From Odontesthes bonariensis (Eukaryota > Chordata > Actinopteri > Atheriniformes > Atherinopsidae): a DNA stretch of 64,000 nt. How positions within the stretch are numbered: position 1 is the first letter of the stretch; every line of letters starts with the position of its first letter. The position numbers and the translations under genes were made by a program. The stretch spans positions 27,340,760 to 27,404,759 of the forward strand of contig NC_134529.1 in the NCBI RefSeq assembly GCF_027942865.1, read 5' to 3'. A model generated the notes under the pieces. It was not told the origin of the DNA. It searched no databases and saw only the letters and a list, made by a program, of their open reading frames with translations. Below are positions 22,100 through 32,472 of the stretch, piece by piece.

Positions 22100-22103
22100 T
22101 TAA

Positions 22104-23427
22104 CTAAGAAGCTGGTTGTTTGAACATTCTGAGTAATATGTAAATCAAATAAAATACAAAAATGGTCAGACAAGGCCAAATCAGTAACAACAACAGAAGA
22201 AATATCAACACCTTTAGAAATGACCAGGTCCAGAATGTGACCTCGAAGGTGGGTTGGTTCTGTTACATGCTGCCACAAACCAAACATGTCCAGCACAGAA
22301 GAAAATTCTTTGGCAGTACCATCCATCATATTATCTATGTGAATGTTAAAATCCCCGGTCAAGATAAAATGGTTATAATCAGTCGAAATAACAGACAATA
22401 ATTCAGAAAAATCATCAATAAAACTTGCACAGTATCCTGGAGCTCTGTAAATGATTAAAAACAGGATTTTAGGAACACCCTTTAAAATAAAACTCAGATA
22501 TTCAAAAGAAGTGAAATCACCAAATGAGATCTCTTTACACTGGAATGTATCTTTAAATAAGGCAGCCCCCCCCCCTTTCCTCCCATTTCGGCATTTATCC
22601 ATAAAACTAAAGTTTGGGGGGGCTGCTTCATTAAGAACAGTAGCACTTGTGCTCTCTTTTAACCATGTTTCTGTCAGAAAAAGAAAATCTAAATTGTGTG
22701 AAATTATGAAGTCATTAACTAACAGTGACTTATTGGACAGAGATCTAATATTAAGTAAGGCTAGCTTTGTGGAGTTTACACTGGTCTCTGTTGTATTCTG
22801 AGTTGTACGTGGTACCGTTAACAGATTAGATAAATTCACCCAGCAGGTTGACTGTTTTCGATTCCTTCTTTTGCTAACTAAAACGGGAATCCTATTGGGC
22901 CCCAGCTTGTTCTCAGAACAGCTGTCAGAAGTCGGACTTCTATAGCAGGGACCCTGAACACACCATGGCATGGTATCTTTGGTTTGAACAGTGCTATCTT
23001 TGTTTTGAACTTTGGGTGTTGTGCTGCTCCTTGAACATCCTGCACATCCCCTCGTGTCCTGCTCTGCCAGGACAGATGATGTAAGAGGAGGAGGAGGGGG
23101 TGCCCTGCGTTTCTTGGTTGATGGTGGTCGCTGGAGTCCTGGCTGGGATAGAGACATCCTTTTGAGGCCTTGGGTGATGTGGAGTAAAGGGTCTGGTGAG
23201 GGGGGAGGGCTGGGGGTTGTTTGCCTCGCTGCTCTGTCCTTCAGTCTAATCTGTACAGTCATGTTTGGGTTTGCCGTCCCAACAGCATGACGTAAATGTG
23301 CACCAAGTAATCTGCATCCAGTTCGATTGGGATGCACGCCATCAGGTCTGAAACGCTCCTTACAGTTCCAAAAGATATTAAAGTTATCAATGAACTTAAT
23401 CCCATGGGCGATGCATGCATTTGACAA
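22104..23427 (-). CDS. L2 LINE: end of esterase domain plus apurinic-type endonuclease
   Basis: The first part reads NIFWNCKERFRPDGVHPNRT then GCRLLGAHL, which is block V of an SGNH esterase (D-x-x-H). A P- and S-rich linker follows (PSPPPSPDPLL). The endonuclease then shows LALLNIRSLSNKSLLVNDF, FLTETWLKEST, GGAALFKD, LIIYRAPG, FILTGDFNIHIDN and LALSDHFCILFDLH, the N, E, YRxPG, D-x-N and SDH catalytic motifs, all intact. It would nick target DNA to prime reverse transcription. The frame continues upstream past an in-frame TAA into 23461-23982 and downstream into the RT. It is stopped only by the palindromic insertion. Confidence 0.9.
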
Positions 23428-23460
23428 CCATGTGTTTAGGCCAAGAAGTCTGCTGAAAAG

Positions 23461-23982
23461 TTAAATTCCTTTACCCACAGTAGGAATGGGGCCAGAAATG
23501 GAGACCCGGTGTGCTCCATAGTGACACAGTCTCTCCAACAGCAGAGAAAAATCCTTCTTCAGGATCTCAGAGCCAGTCTTCCTTCTCAGAATATCAAAAG
23601 ACCCTGTGTGGACAATGATCCTCGTGCCATCTGGATGAGTAGACAGAATGGTCGGCAAAATATCTATCAGTTCCCTGACTGATGTATCAGAAAAAGTTAT
23701 ATTTTCCGTCTTTGCCATTCTGACATGCTGTGTTATAGAGTCCCCAATTAGAATGGTATCTGTTCCATTCTGTGTGGAGGTGTCAATCGCTTCTGTAGTC
23801 TTCACCTTGGTTGTGGGATTTGGGCTTCTCCTGATGATCTGGTTAGCCCTTGGCTGAGGTTTGGGACCATTTCTTTTGTTTGTCTTCATGTTTTGGTTAC
23901 ATTCATCATCACACACTCTATTATGAGTCAACGGATCATATCTATTATGCAATAGAATTTCAGGTTCACCATACTGACTCAT
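23461..23982 (-). CDS. L2 LINE SGNH esterase-like domain, N-terminal part
   Basis: 173 residues. The first 75 are polar and lack motifs. Then come DTILIGDSITQHVRMAKT (block I, GDS with the nucleophile Ser), ELIDILPTILSTHPDGTRII and VHTGSFDILRRKTGSEILKK (block III region), and HRVSISGPIPTVGKGI. Esterase domains of this fold are known in L2 and CR1 LINE ORF1 proteins; their role is thought to involve membranes or RNP handling but is not settled. The frame ends at a TAA and resumes eleven codons before the M at 23427 in the same frame, so this stop probably cuts one longer reading frame. An alternative is a natural ORF1/ORF2 boundary. Confidence 0.8.
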   Translation of the reverse strand: MSQYGEPEILLHNRYDPLTHNRVCDDECNQNMKTNKRNGPKPQPRANQIIRRSPNPTTKVKTTEAIDTSTQNGTDTILIGDSITQHVRMAKTENITFSDTSVRELIDILPTILSTHPDGTRIIVHTGSFDILRRKTGSEILKKDFSLLLERLCHYGAHRVSISGPIPTVGKGI

Positions 23983-24164
23983 ATATGTGCAAACCTTTTA
24001 CTGGTGTTTCACTTTCCTTCTCTGAACAAAGTAAGTCCCTACATTTCCCTAAACTTAAAAACACACAGGGACAAAATATTTGAATCATCTCAATCTGGCT
24101 GATGACATTCACAAATGAAAACTGCGTTTTGATAATTCACATTGCATTGTTGTTGCTGAATGCT

Positions 24165-25330
24165 GAAGGTTTTGGTGGGCACACACATGTCCTCACAAAA
24201 GCTGATGTAAGATGTCACGGTATCAGTCAGTTCATGCAGGTCTGAGGCTGCAGTCTCAAAAACACTCCAATCAGTGCAGTCAAAGCAGGCTTGTAATTCC
24301 ACTTTGGCGTTGTTGGTCCATCTCCTCACCGTCTTGACCACAGGCTTAGCAGATTTCAGCTTCTGCCTGTAGGTCGGGATAAGATGAACCATGCAGTGGT
24401 CAGAGAGTGCCAGGGCTGCACGGGGGACAGAGTTATATGAGTTCTTAAAAACAGTGTAACAGTGGTCCAGAGTGTTTGTGTCCCTGGTGGGACACTTAAT
24501 ATGCTGTTTATATTTTGGCAGTTTGTGGCTGAGGTTTGCTCTGTTAAAGTCCCCCAAAACAATGAGCAGGGAGTCCGGGTGTTTTTTCTCCACGTTATTA
24601 ATCTGGTCGGCCAGGTGTTGTAACGCCTCAGTAACACAGGCCTGAGGAGGGATGTAGACTCCGACCAGAACAAACGAGGAAAACTCCTGTGGCGAATAGA
24701 ACGGTTTACAGTTGATGAAGAGTGTTTCTAGTTGAGGACTGCATGATTTGTTTAGGACCGTGACATCAGTACACCAACCTTCGTTAATGTAAAAGCAGAT
24801 TCCGCCTCCCCTCGTTTTCCCCGTAAGCTCCGTTATGCGGTCCGCTCGGTGCAGGTGAAATCCAGGCAGGTAGAGAGCAGTGTCCGGGATGTGCTCACCG
24901 AGCCAGGTTTCGGTGAAGCACAAGGCAGCAGATCTGTTGAAGTCCGTGTTGGTTGTGTTGAGGAGCTGCAGTTCGTCCACCTTATTCGCCAGAGAGCGGA
25001 CGTTGGCCAGGTGAATAGACGGGAGCGCAGTGCGAAACCCCCGCTGCCGCAATCTGACAAGTGCGCCGGCTCGCTTCCCCCGATGTGTCCGGCGTCTCCA
25101 GCGGAGACCACAGAGAGCTGCTGCTCCTCCAATGAGTAGTTCTGTTAACTTTTCCGGATCGATGAGAATCGAAGAAAAAACTTTGCTGGTGGTTATACTA
25201 ATGTTTAGGAGATCTTCTCTGGAGTAAGTGACCAGAGAAGGAGCACAGAAAACACGACAAATGCACAAAAATGTAAAAAACACGAGAGAGCGAAGTACCG
25301 AGGCAGCCATCCGCGGCGCCGTCTCCATGG
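24165..25330 (-). pseudogene. Rex1-type LINE, 5' half with endonuclease
   Basis: A minus-strand frame with a hydrophobic N-terminus (AASVLRSLVFFTFLCICRVF), a basic stretch (LRWRRRTHRGKRAG) and then an endonuclease: SIHLANVRSLANKVDELQLL, CFTETWLGEHIPD, GGGICFYINEGWC, FVLVGVYIPPQA, LLIVLGDFNRANLSHKL and LALSDHCMVHLIP. The catalytic motifs are intact. The family match ends at VPTKTF (about 24175), where the RT should continue. Only the 5' portion is therefore present, the opposite of normal LINE truncation. The L2 element begins immediately after. I infer a deletion at this junction. The start is inside the 25325 CCATGG site, where a hAT element is inserted. Confidence 0.8.
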
Positions 25331-25511
25331 CAGACATCCCAAGTCTCCCGGAACTTCCGGGAGTCTCCCTGATATTGATAGTTAATCACGGATGCCCGCG
25401 AGTCGGATAAAATATCCCGGATTTTAGACTATTCGAGGGAGTGTTTTTTTTTTTTTTTCAATGCGAGTGAGAGCGTGCAGGCAACACAATAACTCGTGCA
25501 CCATGCGCAGG

Positions 25512-25516
<5 letters not shown>

Positions 25517-25568
<52 letters not shown>
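25517..25568. repeat. (GA)n microsatellite
   Basis: About 26 uninterrupted GA units inside the hAT element; a poly-T run lies at 25446-25459. Confidence 0.95.
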
Positions 25569-25573
<5 letters not shown>

Positions 25574-25774
25574 GTGAGAGGTTGCTTGTGAAACCTGTGC
25601 GTATCTGTCCAAAGCGATGCTCTGTTCAACGAGCGTTCAGGGCGACTGCTTGTCAGAGGGCGTGCTGATTGGTTTAGTCAGCAAAATAAGCCAATAAGGT
25701 TCGGTGTGGGAGGGCTTCGATTTACTCTCTGACAGTCACCTAAGTTACCACTCAAAAACTGTGCATCCTGCCAA

Positions 25775-25963
25775 ATGGCAAAGGGTGAATCCTCGAGTAA
25801 AAAACGAAAATATAAGACTCATTTTACAGCAGAATATACTAAAGTATATCCATGTCTAGTCAAGGTGAAGAATGATGACACCGTGGCGAGGTGCACTGTA
25901 TGCAACAGTGACTTCAGTGTTGCCCACGGCGGACTTACTGACTGTAAAAGACATGTGGAGGTA
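25775..25963 (+). pseudogene. hAT transposase first exon (BED-like zinc finger)
   Basis: It starts MAKGESSSKKRKYKTHFTAE, then has VYPCLVKVKNDDTVARCTVC and NSDFSVAHGGLTDCKRHVEV. The C-x2-C followed by H in the GGLTDCKRH region is the zinc finger found at the N-terminus of this hAT lineage, which binds the transposon ends. The frame runs into GAGGTAGGC, a plausible splice donor, after which no further transposase exons exist in the element. The exon itself looks intact. Confidence 0.7.
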
Positions 25964-26233
25964 GGCTGAACGCGCCATTATCTGCATTTTATTTCTGTAG
26001 GTTAAATGCTGTTATAAAATAAAGCAAAACGTATCAAAGACTTATTTAAAGTATCAATACACATTTAGTTACTAAATTGTGTAGTTCTATATCTAACTAG
26101 CCAGCTACAGTATCTAACTATCTATATCCAGCCTGTCTAAGCCTTCAAAAAAATCCCCAATTTAATATGTTGATAATAAATAGGATAGATAAATATGCAA
26201 AATAAATTAAGCGTAAATTAATTAAAGAAAATA

Positions 26234-26265
<32 letters not shown>

Positions 26266-26595
26266 GTGGGGGGGGTTTGATAAACATCTCCCTGAAATGA
26301 GATTTTGGAACTTGGGATGTCTGCCATGGTAACCCATATGTAACCCATATGTAACCTAAAAAACAAACATTCGCCTATCCTAGGGGGAGACGAATTTAGG
26401 AAACTGACCGCTACCTGTTTCCTCAAGTTAGATGTTGAGTTTCTGCTAAAATGTCCGTTTGTTCTGGTTGACACAGAAGACACATAATGTAGCTGCTGTT
26501 TTGCACTTTTTGTAAGGTAAACATGCTTTCAGTATGAGGCACTACTCAAGTAAATGTAACGGAGTAAATGTAACACGCTACTACCCACCTCTGCT

Positions 26596-26885
26596 CAGGA
26601 GGAAGAGCTGTCGTCTGTCAAAAGAAAGGTTGGTGGTTCGATTTCCGGCTTCCCAGATCACACTTCAAAGTGTCCTTGGGCAAGACAGTGAACCCCACGA
26701 TGCTTTCCGATGCATTCATTGGTGTGTGAAATGTGTGATATGATAAAAATGTAGAATTGTTTGGATGAAGATGTGCTGTATGAGTGGATGTGTAAATGGG
26801 TGAATGTGGCTTGCTGTGTAAAAGCACTTTGAGTGGTCAACTAATTTAGAAAAGTGCTATATAAGTACAGTCCATTTACCATTAA
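26596..26885 (+). repeat. tRNA-derived SINE, nearly full length
   Basis: The head GCTCAGGAGGAAGAGCTGTC (A box) and GGTGGTTCGATTTCC (B box) are tRNA-like. The body has AAGTGTCCTTGGGCAAGACA. The tail TTGAGTGGTCAACTAATTTA, then GTGCTATATAAGTACAGTCC, is the L2-like 3' end shared by widespread fish SINEs of the AFC type. Transcription would be by RNA polymerase III and retroposition by a partner LINE. Minus-strand copies lie at 53996-54310 and in the duplicated block at 28873. Confidence 0.85.
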
Positions 26886-26974
26886 CATCACGTGGATTGC
26901 TGTTTGTCATTTACTTGGGGAAGAGATGGTACTATAGGAAGAAGGCAAGACAGCAGAAGCAGTGTAGTACTCTG

Positions 26975-27330
26975 GACAATATTCTGCTGGCAAACTGTGA
27001 GTCCTTACATTCACGCAGGTAATTCTTTAACACATACCAGTTACCTTATTCCTATTTCAGACCATGCACACCCATCTCATGGCAGCCTCTACAGCTGGTT
27101 AATGTACCCTGCTCCTATGCAAAATTTCTTCCAGGAATGTTTCGTTTAACATCACAGGGTTAAAGGTGTTCCCAGATCTCTACCTCAAAAACCTCATTAG
27201 TGGTGGCCCAACTTGACAATTTTCAGGACTTTGATTATCTACCGTTGATGTCTTGCTGTCGACAAAACAAAAACTTCAGAAGTCTTGTGGAGTCCATGCG
27301 TTTTCAGGCTATTGGTGTTATCTGAGGCCT
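26975..27330 (+). pseudogene. Tc1/mariner transposase remnant
   Basis: Translated in shifting frames the DNA recalls the C-terminal part of fish Tc1-like transposases: GTACTCTGGACAATATTCTG, then a segment like 'ACCATGCACACCCATCTCATGG', 'CAGCTGGTTAATGTACCCTG' (the QxDNxPxH region) and finally 'AGTCTTGTGGAGTCCATGCG'. The match is by recognition and badly eroded, with many frame changes. A shorter piece of the same region lies at 35228-35283. The preceding SINE ends where this begins. No TIRs were found. Confidence 0.6.
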
Positions 27331-27864
27331 GAGGCAGGTATTTGTTGTAACTTTGTTGTCAGTTGTTTGGTGAGCTTTCTTGTAATTGTAAGTGCTTTTT
27401 AAATTAAGCCTTAGAAAAATCTAAACCTAATCAGGAAGTATTTTCTTTTGGAAGAACTAGTTTTATCTTTCTGATAAAGAAATAATTTACTATTCACTAA
27501 TTACTAATTTACTAATGGGGTGTTAGTCTGCATGTGGTCCAGCAATAAAAGTGTTTGATTGATCAAAGGTCCCCTCTGTAAAACCTATTATGCATTGTAA
27601 ACCAAAAAGCATGGCTAGTCTTTTTTGTATTACTCCTATTGATGCAGACAGAATAGTATAACAATCTTAATATCATTCTTAACATACAGTAAATATCTAA
27701 GTAGTAATGCTAATATTAGTTGATGATATAAATAGCTTCAATAAAATATATTATAAAATATACAACTTTTATAAGTAATCCATTTGTCTGACAAAAAAAA
27801 AAAAAAACGCATCAGACTTGGGAGATGCAGCTCACTATGTAATAATATGGGATTTAATCTGAAG
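27331..27864. other. No gene recognised
   Basis: AT-rich, nothing identified. Confidence 0.45.
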
Positions 27865-27865
27865 A

Positions 27866-27948
27866 AATCCATCCATCCATTCTCTATACCCACTGAATCC
27901 GTCGGTCGGCTCGCGGGGGGGCTGGAGCCTATCCCAGCAGTCAATCGG
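27866..27948 (-). repeat. SINE tail fragment
   Basis: The complement of the tail seen at 17458-17672: ATCCATCCATTC, then GGCTGGAGCCTATCCCAGCA. Only the last 80 bp remain. Confidence 0.8.
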
Positions 27949-28823
27949 AAGAAATGAGGATGTTAATTAAAACTGCTGAATTCAGAAATATAGGGCTAAA
28001 GTTTTCATTTCATTTTTCATGCAACAGCAAGACACGAAAATGCCGACTACCAGCAGACAGAAAATTGCAAAGTAAAATTGTAATTCAGTTATGGTTTCCC
28101 CATATACTGTACATTGATTTTGGAAGAGGCAGTTCTGTGTTTAATATATGTAATCTTTTGAGGCTGACTATGGCATCAGACCGAGATCCGGATAAGAAAC
28201 AATGATGGTTGTGTCCAATGACCCAACAGGGAGCCTCTCTGGAGAGGAAATTAAGTCTCATTGAGCTCATCAGGGTGGGAAGAATGGATTGTTGGTGCTG
28301 AGGAAATTACTTCTAAGTTTGCAGTTTAGAAAATGAATAAGAACTTTACAAGGAATAAAAATCTAAGTATATTGCTACTCTGAATGTGGTAAAGTTTGCC
28401 AAAGCAATACAATGTTCAATGGCATCCAAAATGAGAATGAGAAAAAAAGGCTTTATACAACCATTCCTGTACATACATAAAGCACATGCATCTACATACT
28501 TGACAGACTGGTGTAGTGTAACGTGATAGAATATAAAGGATTTAGAAATAGTGTTCTCACTATCTAAATAAACCAAAGTTCCCCCCACTTTGGGAACCAC
28601 TGCTTTAAGCAAACATTAATTATGTGGTTGACAGGATACTCATGTTCTTGGGACAATTAAGCTTATGTGCAAAATAAGTCTGATGCCATTGACAGTTCTC
28701 TGCAAAAAAAGTCAGAATAATTCAAAAACTGAGGTCTCAATTTGACGAAAATGGAAAAATGACCTAGAGGCTTTAAAAGTAAAAGTACAAACTTGTACAA
28801 ACATGCTCTGTTGTAACATAAAT
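27949..28823. other. No gene recognised
   Basis: No feature identified; short frames only. Confidence 0.45.
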
Positions 28824-30026
28824 ACAAGCTTGTACTAGTTCAAAGAAACAAATACATCAACAGTAAATGGACTGCGTATATATATTGTACTTTCAAGTCC
28901 AATTACTACTTTAGAGTCATGCTCTTACATGCCATTATATGCACTGATAACAACGTGTGGTTTAGTATCTTACTCAAGAGGACCTTGACAATGGGAGAGT
29001 TTGGGACAGAACCAGTAACTTTAGCCGCTTTCGGACTGTAGGAACCTTTGGCAGTTCTAATAACCTTTTAATCCGCGGGGCCGTTTTCTCCCGTGTTCGG
29101 ACATACAGGAACTCGGGGCTTTCTCCCTTAGTTCCTTTAACTATTTAGTTCCTTCTCCGAGGTCGGGTCTTTTCATAGTTCTATAGAACGAATCTAACGG
29201 AGGTGTGTAGTGGTCGGTAGCTAGTAGCTACGCCCCATGTCATGCTATCACGGCTGAAATGTCTCCTCATATGACACAGACACAACCGGCGGGTGTTCAA
29301 TAAGTTAAACTTACACTTTGTCTCCTTTGTCTGCGGCGCTCTGCTCTCCTTTCTTCCTTCATGAAATAAAAAAGTGTTGTCTCCTGACTCTCTGTGAGCT
29401 TTTCCAGCCTCGATATTAGACGCCTGATGTGATTGTCCATGATTAATATCACCATCATGCAGACCATAAACACAGTGGCCTCCCCACTCTCCATATTAGC
29501 TTCTTGGTGGTGTTTTTTCTACTCTCCTTACTTTTACCGTTTTGTTTTGTGTTTGAATGTAGCGCTAAACGGCTAACGGCTAACGGCTAACACGTCACTG
29601 AATCAGACGGCTGCGCGCGGCGTATCAGTCCCTATCAGGTCCCGACTCATGTGCGAATGCAGACTGAAACAGTTCCGCTGGGGAAGGATAGTTATCAGAA
29701 CGAAATTCGAGGAGGGTAGTTCTGATAACTATTTTCTTAGAACGGTCTGTCCGAAAGCGGCTTTTCTTTCCCTCCCCTGTCCCAGAATATTAAGGCTCTG
29801 CTCTATAGCACTGATAGTGATATGCAAGTAAGACTGGTTAAGCAAGACTATCCCAAAGATGGAAAGGAAAACATTAAGCTCTGTAAGAAACAAAGCATAT
29901 TTGGAATACAGCAACAATGAGGAGAAATAAAAATGAGTCATGGTACCACTAATTAGAGACACAGTGGCTTCCCTCCTAAAGCAACGCCACGGATGCTGTC
30001 TAACTTCGGGGAGTTCTCTTCCTTAA
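28824..30026. repeat. Direct duplication, left copy (carries a TIR insertion)
   Basis: From ACAAGCTTGTACTAG to CTCTTCCTTAA this block matches 32758-33214 base for base apart from a few substitutions and small indels, once the insertion at 29023-29762 is removed (about 460 against 457 bp). It contains a minus-strand SINE remnant at about 28873-29019. The left copy ends at the TTAA where the piggyBac element starts. Confidence 0.9.
29023..29762. mobile_element. TIR DNA element with 3-bp duplication
   Basis: The termini are AGCCGCTTTCGGAC and the complement ending in GAAAGCGGCT. The empty site is preserved in the right-hand duplicate (AACTTTCTTTCCC near 32951), against AACTTT-element-TTTCTTTCCC here, so the duplication is TTT (29020-29022 and 29763-29765). 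Three-base duplications are the rule for PIF/Harbinger, though TTT is not the usual TWA. A minus-strand frame at 29297-29494 reads DNHIRRLISRLEKLTESQET and EERRAERRRQRR, perhaps a first exon of the parent's protein. Confidence 0.8.
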
Positions 30027-30508
30027 CCCTCTACTGCACAACGTTGCCTTTTGGCAACACAATGTTTCTTCAAGTCCCACATGCATGTCACTTTAAAAAA
30101 TCAAAACCAATCAGAATGCTAAATAAGACATCAAATCACAATCCAGTGTGGTTTGGGTTTATTTGGGTTTCCAGATTATTTGCATGATTAATGGAATTAA
30201 ACTTGATAAAAACTTTAAATAAAAATACTGTAGTATGTATAAAGGTGCAAAGAATACTTTTAGAAGGTTTTAAGAAGGTTTTTCACTTTGTAATTATTTA
30301 GAAATACACTTTTTCTTTTCGTTGCCAAAAGGCAACGTTGTGCGATAAGGGGTAATTTTTTTGATGTCCTGTTTGTCATTGCTTTCTTTGTGTGTGGTTG
30401 AGTTATCACTCACATGCAATGTATTTTTATACTGCAAATGGTGGGAATTAGTACATTTAACTGCTTTATTAATTGTAATAACGTATTGTACACATTTTGA
30501 CAGAAAAA

Positions 30509-32472
30509 ATGGACATAAGAGTGTTCTATGGACGAAAGCAGAAGGATCATGTTAGGAAGCATGTTAGGGAAATCCCATCTGACAGTGAGGACAGTGAGGT
30601 AGACAGCAATGCCAGTGATGAGGAGCAGAATGCAGAACAAGGTTTGAGCAGAAGTGGAAAAATAGGGTGTGAACTACTGACTGTGAATGCTCTCTGATTT
30701 GTAAACAAGTTAATTGAAAGAATAGATTGCCAGGTGTCAACGAGCATCAAAAGTTACAACAAAAGTATTGTTTCGTACACATACAGGGCTGGAGAATTTA
30801 TATTTTGTTATTTCCTGTTTTTATCATTTCTATAGCCATTGAAGATGGTGAGGATGAGGCCATTGAGGATGGTGAGGATGAGGCCATTGAGGATGGTGAG
30901 GATGATGATCAAGAAAATTATCCACCTCAGGGAGGAAGCAATTCTAACCAGACCCCAAGATGGAAGACATCACATACCCTTGCCGCTTCAGAATATCCCC
31001 AATGGACAGGCATTCTCCAACAATCTGGCGATATCCAGTCTCCTTACCGTTACTTCAAGAGGTTTTTCTCAGATGATTTAATGGAGTCCGTTGTTCAAGA
31101 AACCAACTTGTACAGTGTGCAACTAAATCCAGCCAAGCCACTTAACCTTACAGTTGATGAGCTTGAATAGTTCCTTGGTACAGTAATGTATGTGTCCCTC
31201 TTCCGCCTCCCAGCAACCCGAATGTATTGGAGCCGCAGTACACGTGTTGCCCAATTTGCTGATGTGATGTCCCTTACGCGGTGGGAGACTATCAAGAGAT
31301 GTCTCCATTTCAACGATAACAACAGCCACCCTACACGAGGGATGCCCAATTTTGATGAGCTGTACAAGATTCACCCTCTCCTCGATCATATCCTGCCCAA
31401 GTTGAGAGAAATTCCAATGCAGGAGATGCTGTGTGTCGATGAGTAGATGGTACCTTTCAAAGGGAAAAGCAGAATTAAGCAGTACCTACCCAGTAAGCCA
31501 AAGAAGTGGGGGTACAAACTTCTACTTCTTTGTGGATCCAATGGCATTCCAGACAATTTGGAGGTGTATGTGGGAAAAGCTGTACATCCACCTGAATTGG
31601 CAGATATAGGGGCAAGTGGGAATGTGGTGCTTCGTTTAGCCGAACCAATCCCAAGACATCAAAATTTCAAGATGTTTTTTCGACAACTGGTTTACCTCCG
31701 TCAAACTAATGCATGTGTTGGCGCAGCAAGGCATCCATTGTGTGGGCACGGTGCGCCTAAACCGCTTGCCAGGCAGTTGTATGGTGAAGGAGGAGGATCT
31801 GAAAAAGGCTGGCCGTGGGTCCTTCCAAGAAAAAATGGCATTAGTTGGCTCCACTGAGTTGTATGCCGTGAGGTGGTACGACAACAGGCCTGTTACCCTC
31901 CTCAGTACGTACTAAGGAGCTCAGCCCATGTCCCAGGTTGACCGATGGGACAAACGGCAACAAAAAGTCATTCAAGTGGCATGTCCTGCAGTTGTGTCAA
32001 CAGACAACCAACACATGGGGGGTGTTGATTTGCTTGATTCCTTGATTGCGTTGTACCGCATACATATCAGGTCAAAAATATGGTATCACCGCCTCGTCTT
32101 TCATTTGGTTGACTTGGTGGTGGTGACAGGCTGGCTACTCTATCGTCTGGATTCCTGGCAAGAGGTGACCACATGGCCCTTTATGCCTTTAAATCCCAGA
32201 TGGCACAAAGTCTGTGCCAATTTGAGAAAGAGGGGAAAAAGAGAGGGCGACCCAGTGGAGTCACACACCAATATGAGGAGAAGAAGAGGAGGCAGGGACC
32301 AACAGCTCCCATCCCCAACCAAGATGTCCGCTTGGACAAAATGTCTGAGAAAAAGGGAAGATGCAGGGTTCCTGGGTGCACAGGAACACCCAAGGTGATG
32401 TGCGGAAAGTGCAAGGTACACCTCTGCTTAACGATTCAAAGCAATTGCTTCGTTAAATTTCACACAGAATGA
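30509..32472 (+). pseudogene. piggyBac transposase, broken
   Basis: The acidic N-terminus (MDIRVFYGRKQKDH, then EIPSDSEDSEVD) and a threefold AIEDGEDE repeat precede the core: PYRYFKRFFSDDLMESVVQE, TRMYWSRSTRVAQFADVMSL and RWETIKRCLHFNDN. The first catalytic Asp is in MLCVDE, the second in DNWFTSVKLMHVLAQQGIH (shifted frame, near 31682), and the third in NQHMGGVDLLDSLIALYRIH. The C-terminal zinc domain CRVPGCTGTPKVMCGKCKV then LCL is present. Two in-frame TAGs (near 31168 and 31444) stand where CAG (Gln) is expected, plus at least two frame changes. Catalytic Asp codons survive. A non-coding gap near 30660-30830 may be an intron. Confidence 0.88.
30837..30906 (+). repeat. 24-bp tandem repeat coding for acidic residues
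   Basis: Three units of GCCATTGAGGATGGTGAGGA plus TGAG encode AIEDGEDE within the piggyBac transposase N-terminus. Confidence 0.9.

Larger units (their letters stand above)
18924..24085 (-). mobile_element. L2-clade LINE, nearly full length and well preserved
   Basis: A minus-strand element of about 4.3 kb, plus an 863-bp insertion. In order: a short 5' segment, an SGNH esterase-like domain, endonuclease, reverse transcriptase, and a short 3' UTR ending in (GATTT)n, read on the plus strand as AAATC repeats at 18926-18945. The microsatellite 3' end is typical of L2/CR1 elements. Esterase, endonuclease and RT lie in one frame, broken only by one TAA and the insertion. Nothing marks a clean 5' duplication. 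It is younger than the L1 to its left, judged by intact motifs and open frames. Related 3' fragments lie at 2460, 34346 and 52536. Confidence 0.92.
25331..26323 (+). mobile_element. hAT element, internally deleted
   Basis: The ends are CAGACATCCCAAGT and its complement ACTTGGGATGTCTG, with the CAG...CTG termini usual in hAT elements. Identical CCATGG words touch both ends (25325-25330 and 26324-26329). Only 6 bp can be matched rather than the expected 8, perhaps because of later changes. A BED-like zinc-finger exon (25775-25960) is the only coding part left. It contains a long (GA)n run at 25517-25568 and a (GT)n run at about 26236-26264. Confidence 0.8.

Noticed and set aside
25424-25629. 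Ser-Leu repeat proteins
   Set aside because: Translations of the (GA)n microsatellite.
30027-30352. Stand-alone 326-bp piggyBac MITE
   Set aside because: The inverted motif at 30321-30352 fits, but the outer right flank is TAAT rather than TTAA, and a related transposase follows directly; a subterminal repeat of one larger element is equally likely, so it was not listed separately.
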